Of a DNA stretch of 64,000 nt, positions 1-10,100 are shown one piece after another (the stretch's first letter is position 1; each line of letters opens with the position of its first letter). The notes under the pieces are model-generated. The model saw nothing but the letters and a program-made list of their open reading frames with translations, made no database searches and was not told where the DNA came from. This DNA is from Onchidella celtica (taxonomy: Eukaryota; Mollusca; Gastropoda; Systellommatophora; Onchidiidae): assembly GCA_963931925.1 (NCBI GenBank), contig OZ007570.1, positions 32,603,295-32,667,294 on the forward strand, written 5' to 3'. A program made the position numbers and the translations under genes.

Positions 1-3000
1 ATGAAGTGAATCTGTGAGAACGAGCTCCCACTGATGGGTCTCTAGGCCACGAGACCTCAGCGCAAGCGTTATTGTCTTCCAGAGCGTGCCGTTCAATCTT
101 TCCACTTGCCCATTAGCTCTAGGGTTGTACGGAGTAGTCCGACTAGTAGCTATACCTTTGTTGTGAAGGAAGTCCTTGAGCTCACTAGACATGAAGTTAG
201 CGCCCCTATCAGAGTGCACATAGGATGGCATTCCAAACAGAGAGAAGAGTTGACCAAAGCATTTGATTATAGTTGAGGCGTTCATATCAGCACATGGAAA
301 AGCAAAGGGGAAGCGGGAGTACTCATCAATCATTGTCAGAAGGTACTTGTTCCTCGAGGAAGAAGGCAAAGGCCCTTTAAAATCCACGCTAAGGCGTTCA
401 AAAGGCTGAGTGGCCTTGATAAGGTTAGCATCAGTCGATTTGTAAAAGGAAGGCTTTAGTTCACAGCAGATTCTACAGTTTGCACACACTCTCTTCACTT
501 CATCTAGTGAATAAGGGAGGTTCCTGCATTTGATGAAATGCATCATCCTCGTAACCCCAGGATGGGATAGTGTGCTGTGTAGATCTTGCAGTATTTCGGC
601 GTTCGAGTTAGCAGTAGAACAGTACCCCCTCGAGAGAGCGTCTGCTGCATGGTTTTCTTTGCCAGGTCTGTATACTACGTCATAGCTGTAGCACGACAGT
701 TCAATTCTCCATCTCTGGATTTTGTCATTTTTCACCCTTCCTTTCTGAGCGTTATTGTACATAAAAGCGTCGCTTTTCTGGTCAGTCACAAGTTGGAAAT
801 GTTTTCCAAGCAAATAATGTTTCCACTTCCGGAGAGCCTCCACAATGGCATATGCCTCTTTCTCGACAGATGAATGTTTCCTTTCACTATGATTTAGTGT
901 TCTTGAAAAGAAAGCAACAGGTCTCCCATTCTGATTCAGGGTAGCTGCTATCGCTATGTCAGAAGCATCCGTTTCGACCACAAGAGGGATATCCTGGTCA
1001 ATGGTTGTAACAGCAGCATTCTCTATCTCTCTCTTCAACAGTTCAAAAGCACATTTCACTTTCTTTGGTAATGGAAAAGTGTGGTTGTTGACAAGAGGGT
1101 GTATTTTGTCAGAAAAGTTTGGGATCCAAGAAGAGTAGTAGGCAAACATGCCTACAACCCCTCGTTGTGATTTTGCGTCATGAGGATCAGCCAGATCTCG
1201 CAGCGGTTGTATTCTGTCAGGGTCAGGTTTGATGCTGCCCTTGGAAACCAGGAACCCAAGCAGCTTGATTTCTCTGGCGGAAAGGATGCTCTTGTCCTCA
1301 TTGAAAGTTATGCAGTAATCAGTGGCACACTTCATAAAGTGAGAGAAGTTTTCATCATGCTCCTTCTGATTTCTACCGCAAACAGTGACATTGTCTAAAT
1401 GTGCGAAAGTGTCTTTAATTTTCTCATTTCTGACGAGGCCGTCAATGATGCGTTGAAAGCAAGCGACTCCATTAGTGACGCCGAATGGAATACGTTTGAA
1501 CTGGTAGAGGTTTCCACTGGCCTCAAAGGCAGTGTAGAATTACTCTTCCTCCTTTATGGGAATTTGGTGGTAGGCACTGCGAAGGTCTACTGTACTGTAC
1601 ACCTCATATTTCGAGATCTCCTCAATCATCTCATCTATTCGAGGAAGAGGATATGCATCAAGCTGGGTGAAACGATTGATAGTCTGACTATAATCCACTG
1701 CCATTCTTTTCTTGTGCCGGTCATTTGTTGTTACCAGCACTTGCGCTCTCCACCGAGAATCAGAAGGTTCAATCACATCTTCGGCAAGCAGTTTTTGGAC
1801 TTCAGAGTCTATGAATTGTCTATCTGGTGTAGAGAACCGTCTTGACTTTGTAGCTATAGGTCTGCAATCGGGAAGCAAGTTCTTGAACAGAGAGGCAGGT
1901 TCCACCTTTGCAGCAGTTATGCCACAGACAGAGAATGTAGGCTTGAGGCTTTTGAAAGTCATTTCAAGTCCTTTGTGTTGATCTAGAAAGTCGTGACCCA
2001 GTATTAGGTCAGCGCACAATCCTGGTAGAACAGAGAGCTTTATTCCTTGATAAGTTTCGCCATTATATTCCAGAGTAGCAAAACAATGGCCTTTGGTTGT
2101 ACTTGAGAGATTCGTGGAAGCCATGGAGATCTCTTTTCTAGACTTGAAGGTCTTGAACTTCATAAATTGAGCTTTGTCTGCTGAGATAAAACTTTCAGAG
2201 CTTCCTGTGTCCACCAGTGCCCTCAGAGGAGTGTCAAAGACCTTGACTTTTATAATGGCTTTCTGAAGACTTAAGGGGGCCGCAGCAGTGAAGGCCGAAT
2301 TAAGGATGGGATTAGCAGCAGAGGCGAAGTCATTCCGTTTTCCTTTTGATAGGCACACCTTTTGATAATGTCCTTTCTTCCCACATCCTTTGCAAGTTGC
2401 CTCTCGAGCAGGGCATTTTGATCGGGGATGCCGTTGAAAACCACAGAAGAAGCATTTGGAACTGATTGCAGCTGATAGTGTATCACTCTCGTCGATGGCT
2501 GGAGTGGTGGTACTGCCGCAGGGCACTGATGATGAAGCTGGTACATTGTTGTATGTCTGGGATTGTTTTTCGGCCATTTCTAGTGATCTAGCTTGATCAA
2601 AAGCAGTAGACCAGTCTAATGTCTTATTCTCAAGGAGTCTTTGTCTGATTTGACTTGAAGAGAGGCCACAGATGAAAGCGTCTCGGATGAAATCATCCCT
2701 GTTTTTGTCGGCTGAAACAGCTTTGAACTCACACTCTTTTGCAAGAATCTTCAGTCTCTGTAAGAATTGGTCAAGTGTCTGCCCTGGTTCTTGTTTGGTA
2801 GTTGTTAAGATGTGCCGAGCGAATATTTCATTTCCAGGTTTAACATAAATGTTTTTCAGGACTTCCACGGCAGAGGCAAAGGTGGGACAATCGATGATGT
2901 ATTCATATACAAAGGGGTCAACGAAGTTTATCAGCAAGTCAAGTTCATCAAGAGTAGGAGTGGAAGATTGTTGTCGTAGAGATGACAGGAAATTGTTGAA

Positions 3001-3087
3001 AGTTCGCAGCCAGTGATTCCAGCGTTTGGATGCGTCTGGTGTGTTTGGGTCCGCGTTGAACCTCTCAGGTCGGAGAAAACGCTCCAT
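1..3087 (-). pseudogene. gag-pol polyprotein of Ty3/gypsy copy A, one internal stop
   Basis: A single frame encodes gag, protease, reverse transcriptase, RNase H and integrase. Residues 1-200 are gag. Two zinc knuckles lie at about 212-245 (CFFCGFQRHPRSKC and CKGCGKKGHYQKVC). The aspartic protease motif LVDTGSSES is near 291-299, with LILGHDFL further on. Reverse transcriptase starts near residue 395. A TAA stop at 1540-1542 interrupts the reverse transcriptase just after IPIKEEE. Beyond it the same frame is kept at the checkpoints near 1468, 958 and 190, and I see no further break before the edge. The reverse transcriptase active site near 1390-1401 reads HLDN instead of YxDD. Integrase shows an HHCC finger, then DFKGP, SDRGANF and VERLNG for the D,D,E triad. 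Copy B carries different lesions at other places, so both copies decayed independently. Confidence 0.9.
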
Positions 3088-3106
3088 GTTGAAATGTTGA
3101 ATAAAT

Positions 3107-3420
3107 TGATATGAATAAATTGAAAGCGGAGAGTCTGAAGTCTGTTTTAGCCAATTATCTTGGCTTTATTCAACATTCAACTGTAGTAGGATCAGAAGCA
3201 TGATCCAGTTATAATCCTTCTACCGAGCAATGGCGCTAGGAAGGACGAAATCGTTTATTGCAACGTCTGTGTCGTCATCTCTGCACAGTGGTATTCATTA
3301 GTGGTGTGTTATTGTTCAACACAAGCAGATAGCAGATAGTTAGACAAACAGATAAAACAAACAGTACATGACGAGCGATTAAAGTAACACAAAGCACATA
3401 AACATAGCAACATCACGACA
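3107..3420 (-). repeat. 5' LTR of Ty3/gypsy copy A
   Basis: The repeat reads TGATATGAAT...CACGACA on the plus strand. It aligns with the 210-bp LTRs of copy B at both ends but is 314 bp, because it carries about 104 bp extra in the middle (about 3205-3310). Only 19 bases separate the LTR from the gag ATG, an unusually short leader. Confidence 0.85.
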
Positions 3421-3782
3421 GTATAGTTCTTTGATCCGAATTCGGAAATTTGCCTTAGTGCCACCGTCCAGTTACAACTGGAGTAGGCATATCTCGTCGC
3501 CACGGTGCACCACCAGTCGCCTTTTTTTCAGGTGGTGGGGGGGGGGGGGGCTAGGGATTAGTTGGCTCTTTTTTCACTTTTTGCCCCGGCAGCGGCATTA
3601 TTAGGCCTGCTTTTCTCGACTTCCAATTAGCAAGGTATTTTAAACGTGCACACGACCATCAGATTATTTTCGTCCTTATGCGAGAAGTCTAGGTGCTCGA
3701 TTCTACTCATCTAGACCAACGTGCACACCCCCCTCCCCCCCCCCCCCCCCGCCTCCTTACCATTGTAGGTCTAAAACTGATA
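3421..3782. other. no gene seen; G and C homopolymer tracts
   Basis: I see no coding sequence here. There is a poly-G tract at about 3536-3551 and a poly-C tract at about 3730-3752. Both are low-complexity and could form G-quadruplexes. Confidence 0.6.
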
Positions 3783-3790
3783 GGCTAAAT

Positions 3791-4210
3791 CTGCGGTTCT
3801 CAACTTTGCCAGGCAATCGCCCCCTCTAAATTTTCTGTCATTCCCCCCCCCCCCACCCCCCAAAGAACCCGTTGCTCAAAAACAGCAGATACACTTCACA
3901 AGAAGGGAGACTAAATTTAAATTGTGTTGTCACGTTTTTCAAAACCGTTTTAATGGTCATACGCGTTCAGATGATTCATTATAAAACAGAAAGCATTCCT
4001 TATCAGATGCACTAAAAAAAAAGTGTGCCTTTCCTGTTCAGAAAACCCATCTATGCATTCTGTTAAACAAGTCAGTGGTAGCTCTATTTTTCATTTTTGC
4101 CCTCCAAATCGTCGTCCATTCGTGATACCCCCCCCCCCCCTTTTTTTTTTCGCGCCCTTCTCCGTTTTTGCTGCGCTGGAAATCAAAACAGCCCACGTTG
4201 AGAACCACTG
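3791..4210. mobile_element. non-autonomous hAT-like element (MITE)
   Basis: The left end reads CTGCGGTTCTCAACTTT and the reverse complement of the right end reads CAGTGGTTCTCAACGTG. These are hAT-style terminal inverted repeats of about 17 bp. The 8-bp flanks are GGCTAAAT (3783-3790) and GGCCAAAC (4211-4218), matching at 6 of 8 positions, as expected of an old 8-bp hAT target-site duplication. The interior has no coding capacity and contains poly-C tracts near 3843-3858 and 4130-4140. Confidence 0.72.
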
Positions 4211-4218
4211 GGCCAAAC

Positions 4219-5146
4219 AAAATGCCATAGACGGAACTGCTTTGTTAGATTACAAATGCCAATTATCTGTCTCGTACAAAATCCAATTATCGATGGAAAA
4301 TCTAATTCCGAAGGTGTATTGATCACTGTAGGCCTAATGTCCTTTGCGCAGGACACGTTTTGCCAAGATTTCTCCGCTTGTCTTCGGTTATTTTTAGAGT
4401 GAAATTACATGTGTTTGTCTGTCTGTGGTGTGGTGCTCGGTTTTGATGAGATAAAGAGGGTACCTTTCATGAAAAAAAAATTGCCTCCATTCAAGCACAG
4501 CATTATTATTATTATTATAATTATTACATGTATTATTATTATTATTATTACATGCAAATTATCTGTTTTATTATCACACATTAAACAAACGATTAACAAA
4601 GAAACAAGGTCCAGATAAGTTACCTGGCATTGCCTGGGATAAAACTAATAGAAGGAGTGCGATGAGAGGGACACATTTACAGTCGAGCATATAATTCGTG
4701 TTCTTTGTGTTAATCGCTGAGCCGTGTACTAACTATTGAAAATATCCATCAGCAGGATTCATGTTCAAGGCCACCCTGGCGCAGGAAGGCTCCTAAAGTC
4801 ACCTACTTGAAACATCTTTGCCGTGTACGTCATGTGATACCCCTCTCAAACTAATTACGTCCTCCTTCACCACCCATCCTTCTCTCTCTCTCTCTGGAAA
4901 GACACCTTCTCTCAAATCCTCTCCCTCCGTACCATTCTTCGCCTATTCACCAACCCCTCCAAGATCCTCCTCCTCTCTGTACCTTCCCCCATCCAATGGT
5001 GTCTCTCCATCTCCCTTTACCCATCTCTTCCCTCCATCAATCCTCTCTCTCTCGTCCCCTATATCTCCCTCCCATTTCCGTTCTCTCTCTCTCTCCTCCT
5101 CTGTCTTTCTCTCTCTGATCCTATAAAGCATGTCTGGCGATCAGTT
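4219..5146. other. non-coding; ATT microsatellite and pyrimidine-rich tract
   Basis: No gene is visible. An (ATT)n microsatellite lies at about 4501-4551 and a long C/T-rich stretch at about 4862-5118. Open frames across the latter are low-complexity artefacts. Confidence 0.6.
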
Positions 5147-5157
5147 AATACTCAGCG

Positions 5158-6524
5158 TTGATCACATTTGTCAGACACGTTGGTCTAGAGCCAAGGTGCT
5201 CGCCTCTCATGCCAATTCGCCGGGGATCCATCCGCGGTCGGTGCCGGGATATTGGTCGGGGGGAATTCCTATCCTTGATCCTATGGTATGTAGTCTTCTC
5301 GGATAAGGACGAAAGAGCCAGAGGGCCCGTGTGCACGTTGCCCCCCCCCCCCCTGTTGAACAAACCGAAGAAACTCGCTGCTTGGGCAAATTTAAAACAA
5401 AACGAATCTCTACCACAAAAACACACAGAAACAAGAAGAAGAAAAAGAATAACAAGAAAAGTGAGGTGTAAGATTAATGCCAAGATCAGCGAAACCTCCT
5501 AAACTAAACACCTAAACTAAACACCTAAACTAAACACCTAAACTAAACACCTAAACTAAACACCTAAACTAAACAGCTAAACTAAACACCTAAACTAAAC
5601 AGCTAAACTAAACACCTAAACTAAACAGCTAAACTAAACACCTAAACTAAACACCTAAACTAAACAGCTAAACTAAACAGCTAAACTAAACACCTAAACT
5701 AAACAGCTAAACTAAACACCTAAACTAAACAGCTAAACTAAACACCTAAACTAAACACCTAAACTAAACACCTAAACTAAACACCTAAACTAAACACCTA
5801 AACTAAACACCTAAACTAAACACCTAAACTAAACAGCTAAACTAAACACCTAAACTAAACACCTAAACTAAACACCTAAACTAAACACCTAAACTAAACA
5901 CCTAAACTAAACACCTAAACTAAACACCTAAACTAAACACCTAAACTAAACAGCTAAACTAAACACCTAAACTAAACACCTAAACTAAACACCTAAACTA
6001 AACACCTAAACTAAACACCTAAACTAAACACCTAAACTAAACACCTAAACTAAACAGCTAAACTAAACACCTAAACTAAACACCTAAACTAAACACCTAA
6101 ACTAAACACCTAAACTAAACAGCTAAACTAAACACCTAAACTAAACACCTAAACTAAACACCTAAACTAAACACCTAAACTAAACACCTAAACTAAACAC
6201 CTAAACTAAACACCTAAACTAAACACCTAAACTAAACACCTAAACTAAACACCTAAACTAAACACCTAAACTAAACACCTAAACTAAACACCTAAACTAA
6301 ACACCTAAACTAAACACCTAAACTAAACACCTAAACTAAACACCTAAACTAAACACCTAAACTAAACACCTAAACTAAACACCTAAACTAAACACCTAAA
6401 CTAAACACCTAAACTAAACACCTAAACTAAACACCTAAACTAAACACCTAAACTAAACACCTAAACAAAACACCTAAACTAAACACCTAAACTAAACACC
6501 TAAACTAAACACCTAAACACATCG
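5158..6524 (+). mobile_element. tRNA-derived SINE with an expanded 3' tail
   Basis: The body (5158 to about 5500) shares with the SINEs at 37458 and 54951 the tRNA-like head (TTGGTCTAGAG, GCTCGCCTCTCATGCC), the central TTCTCGGATAAGGACGA block, CGTGTGCACGTTG and a poly-C run. It lacks their 67-bp internal duplication and its B-box region is diverged. The flanks AATACTCAGCG (5147-5157) and AATACCCAGCG (6525-6535) match at 10 of 11 bases. I read them as the target-site duplication, so the tandem array at 5498-6517 lies inside the SINE insertion. Confidence 0.75.
5498..6517 (+). repeat. 13-bp minisatellite grown from the SINE tail
   Basis: About 78 tandem copies of CCTAAACTAAACA, with a recurrent variant in which AAACACC becomes AAACAGC. 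The other SINEs end in CCTAAAATAAAGACCTCAAAT split as one near-perfect unit plus a partial one, so the array is an expansion of that tail. The AG variant is common before 6150 and absent after it. A single AAACAAAAC variant occurs near 6466. Confidence 0.95.
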
Positions 6525-6535
6525 AATACCCAGCG

Positions 6536-6957
6536 GCCATTATTCCAAGTACGGTACTACTTTATTATTTGTTGAACACTTTTTAGTGTTTTAATTCTTC
6601 TTTAATGGCGAATCAAGATGAACATCTTAAAGGGATTCTAAATGACCAAAACAGTAAAAAGTATCAAAATGTAGCAGCTCTGTGTCTTTTCATATTACGG
6701 TACATGTATAAATAATTATGTGCATGTAAACCGGAAAGGTAATTTACATCCATATACCAGTTTTCATAATATTCTTCTCTCAATGAGTGGTGTCACAGCC
6801 TTTTCGCTAAACAGATTTATCATTGACCTAGCTCTCTTATATTGAAATTATTATCATTATTAACAGTAATTATTACTTTGCAGTGTTCACCAGCCATCGG
6901 CCCGAAAAGAAAAGGAAAACAAAAATCAAGAACAAGAGAGACAACTGTTAACTAGAA
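6536..6957. other. presumed 5' flank of the CAP gene
   Basis: No coding sequence is seen. It ends directly at the CAP start codon. TATA-like A/T stretches such as TGTATAAATAATTA near 6705 are present, but no promoter can be assigned from sequence alone. Confidence 0.3.
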
Positions 6958-7131
6958 ATGGCTCTTCTTTTATCCTGGTTACTGGTCTTGCTCGAGATGC
7001 TCCAGATTTATCTGCTTTGTGTTTCCGGACGAACTCTTACAGGGGCAGAGAAAAAGGCTATACTTGATGCTCATAATCATTACCGCAGAGTTGTTGCGCA
7101 ACAACATGAGGCGTCAAACATACGGATGATG
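6958..7131 (+). CDS. CAP gene exon 1 (signal peptide and start of CAP domain)
   Basis: The 58 codons begin at the first ATG. Residues 1 to about 24 are a hydrophobic signal peptide (LLLSWLLVLLEML...). The exon then encodes LTGAEKKAILDAHNHYRR, the typical N-terminal helix of CAP proteins including the conserved HNxxR. The donor is ATG/GTAAGG, phase 0. Confidence 0.85.
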
Positions 7132-10100
7132 GTAAGGTGTCTTTTTCAGCATGGATAAATCCTCTGTAATTTGTACAACCTAAAAAATCTACTTGGAGTT
7201 TTGCTGGCATGTATAAATTTACATGTATACGATGGTTCACTTCCGATTTATAACTCATTAAATATATGTGCATGTGTAACTTGTTGTTTCTAAATACATG
7301 CAGTAAACGAATCCTAATGTGTGAATTTAATGATCTCACGTGTATGTTAATTTCTATGCATGGGGGGCCTACCAAATCTGCACTAGTATCCAGTTAGGTC
7401 GGGGGGGGGGGGGGTAGTTGAGATTAGTATAAGCAACACTTTTGCTTTCGGAACTATCGTTCGAAAAATTTTAAATGACAATAAAAAAAAAATAGAAAAA
7501 GAAATGAAATACAAGGAGAGAGAAACACAATAGTCGTATCTCCATTCCTGTGCTTTATTCATTCACATACGACGCCATTTTGTATGGAGGGTGAGTAGTT
7601 CCTGAGAGCTTCTGGTGGGGTCTCCTTCTACTCTCTCATTCTCCTATTTCCTGTCTATCATCTTGCTTTTTTCTAGCACAATATGGCCGTTATCGTGTCC
7701 ACGTGCTTTCTCCCCACTCAAACTGTCTGTGTCCAGGTATGGAACGACGAGCTAGAGAAATTTGCTGACATCTGGGTCAGCCGATGTGTATTCGATCACT
7801 CTCCTCAAGTGGAGAGGACCGACATTGCTGGAGAGGTAAATGCAGGCGAGAACCTATGGATGGGCAGCCCTAGAGGTAATCACAATTTACCTTTGTGCGC
7901 ACACTTTCATCACTGAGTCATTATAATTGAATAAAAAAAAATTATTGCCGGCCGACGCGGGCAAGGGAAATCTTGCAAAATGTTCCTCGTAGCAAGCCCA
8001 GTTGTATATCTAGATCTAATTGGCGGTAATTGATATGGATAAATGAAATTCAGAAAGTCTGAAGTCTGTTTCTAGCCACTTATCTTGGCTTTATTCAACA
8101 TTCAACTGAAGTAACTATGATTAGATGCGTGATCTGTAACACAAACAGATAGCAGACAGTTAGACAAACAGATAAAGCAAACAGTACATGACGAGCGATG
8201 AAAATAATACAAAGTACATAAACATAGCAACATTACAACATTCTTCCCCCCTCAGATAAATGGGGACATCATTAAACACAAGGAATTGTTTTCAAAATTA
8301 CAGTGACCACCAATTAATACTAGCGAACAAAAATGCATTGAAACGTTATTGTCACAAATTGCATCAAGTAGGCATAGAAATAGTCTTGGTGATTGTTTGT
8401 AAAGTTCAAGCTTCTCTGTTCCGTAAGTTATAAGTGTCACGAGCGAGTGAGCGGGGATCAATAGTTACGGGGGAAGGGAGGAGAGTAAAGTTAACCCACG
8501 GCCCACGGGTAATGAAAAGCGTGCATGTTGTGAGTGGGGGGGTCTGCATGCGGCGAGAGCGCTGTACTACTATCACTGCAAGTTAGAAGATCCCAGGGGA
8601 CAGACGTGACTGAGAGTGATATGTTGGGATGTGTTTTCCAGTGATGACTGGTAGGTGGAACGATGATTGATAATTATTATGATTGATGTATTATATTCGT
8701 CTATGACCATGATGTAAGTTAAGTTCATGGATTTGTAGCGAGAGTGAGTATTGTGTACTACGGTGGAGGTGTGTTACCGTAGGATGTGTGGCGAGTGGAA
8801 GGTGGACTATTGTGTGTACGCTTCATGAGTTGTAATGAGGGGTGAAGTGAATAGAAATGGTATGGTATTATACCAATGTAATGTTATTCTTGTAGGTGCC
8901 GGGGTCGGGCCGAAGCGCCGCCTACGGTGAGCACAGGGGAGAGGCCAGCATAGGGCCGAATGCTACACATAGGCCAGGAGGGACGCTGTCGTGTAGGACA
9001 GTCGCAGCACATAAGTCGTGGCAGTCTGGCCACAGACAGGGATGTATATATGATTGTAATGTGCTATTAAGATGTACTACTGTGACATGGATGTATTACT
9101 GTGCGAGTGAGATACTCATGTGAATTGAATTATTAACGTGCTATGGCCACGTGAGGTACTATAGGAGGCTAAGGTGTTATTGCCATAGGGAGGCGCTATT
9201 GAGAGACTGTGGTGCGAAAGAATACTAGTGTGTCATTAAGACCCTGAGTGGAGAGGCTGAGGCCGAAGTGTCTTTAGAAGTAATTACCGGGTTGTGGACC
9301 CGAGGAAGTATGCTTACGGGAAGAAGGCCGTGGACGGCAGTTTAATTAAGTAATATAATGTATGTCATTGCATTTCTATGTTTATCTTATGTTTAATAAA
9401 TGTGTGAGTCTGATGGGTTGTTCTGTTAAGTGTTATACGTGTTCGTTCGTGATTGTTGTCCTGTTATAATTATTACATCTCCCAGTCTGGGATTTGTGAC
9501 AATAAGCCCTGGTCCGAACAAAAGGACGGCATTTTGGACTAGGTCTACTTTCATCAGGTGTTTCAGGTTGAATCTCAGAGTTTTCTTCTCTGAGTGAAGT
9601 TGAAGGGTTACTATCTGGGGTGTTCAGAGAGTCTGTTAGATCCAAGCTACGATTTTGCGTAGCGGTCTGCACAACAGCTGGTGTAGGAACAAGAATTATC
9701 TGATTTGTCTGGTAATTCAGATTTAAGTCATTATTTGTCGGCGGAGGAGCCGTTTCATTCGGAACAGTGTGAGTATGCGGTGTAGTCGTGTCTCCAGGTG
9801 GTGCCAGGTGGCGCAGAGCCACTGTTGTCTCCCTCCCATCACGAAGTCTGACATGAGCATACAGAGGATTGCAATCTAACAATTCAACCTCATCTACTAA
9901 GGGGTCATACTTCGAAGTCCTCACGTTTCTTCTCATGAGCACAGTACCAGGAGTAGTTAACCAGATTGGAAGAGTTATACCAGTTGTGGATTTCCTGTTA
10001 TAGCGAAATATTCTCTCGTGCGGAGTTTCGTTTGCGGCGGTACATAGAAGAGATCTTAGGGAATGAAGTGAATCTGTGAGAACGATCTCCTACTGATGGG

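Larger units (their letters stand above)
1..3420 (-). mobile_element. Ty3/gypsy LTR retrotransposon copy A, cut by window start
   Basis: This is the 5' portion of a minus-strand LTR retrotransposon. It has an LTR at 3107-3420, a gag ATG at 3087, and coding sequence that runs off the left edge of the window inside the integrase. It is a close relative of the element at 8031-13356: the two align base for base over most of their coding region. The 3' LTR and target-site duplication lie outside the window, so insertion boundaries cannot be tested here; the base pairs following the LTR are GTATA. Confidence 0.93.

Noticed and set aside
586..1981. Plus-strand open frames over the gypsy copies
   Set aside because: They are antisense to the gag-pol frame, which has clear zinc knuckles, protease and integrase motifs.
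4405..4618. Open frames with Ile runs on both strands
   Set aside because: They are translations of the (ATT)n microsatellite.
4818..5131. Ser/Pro-rich and Glu/Arg-rich open frames
   Set aside because: They come from one pyrimidine-rich tract read on both strands; no homology or exon signals.
5498..6517. Telomere-like or CRISPR-like array
   Set aside because: The unit CCTAAACTAAACA is not a telomere repeat of animals, there are no spacers, and the array derives from a SINE tail.
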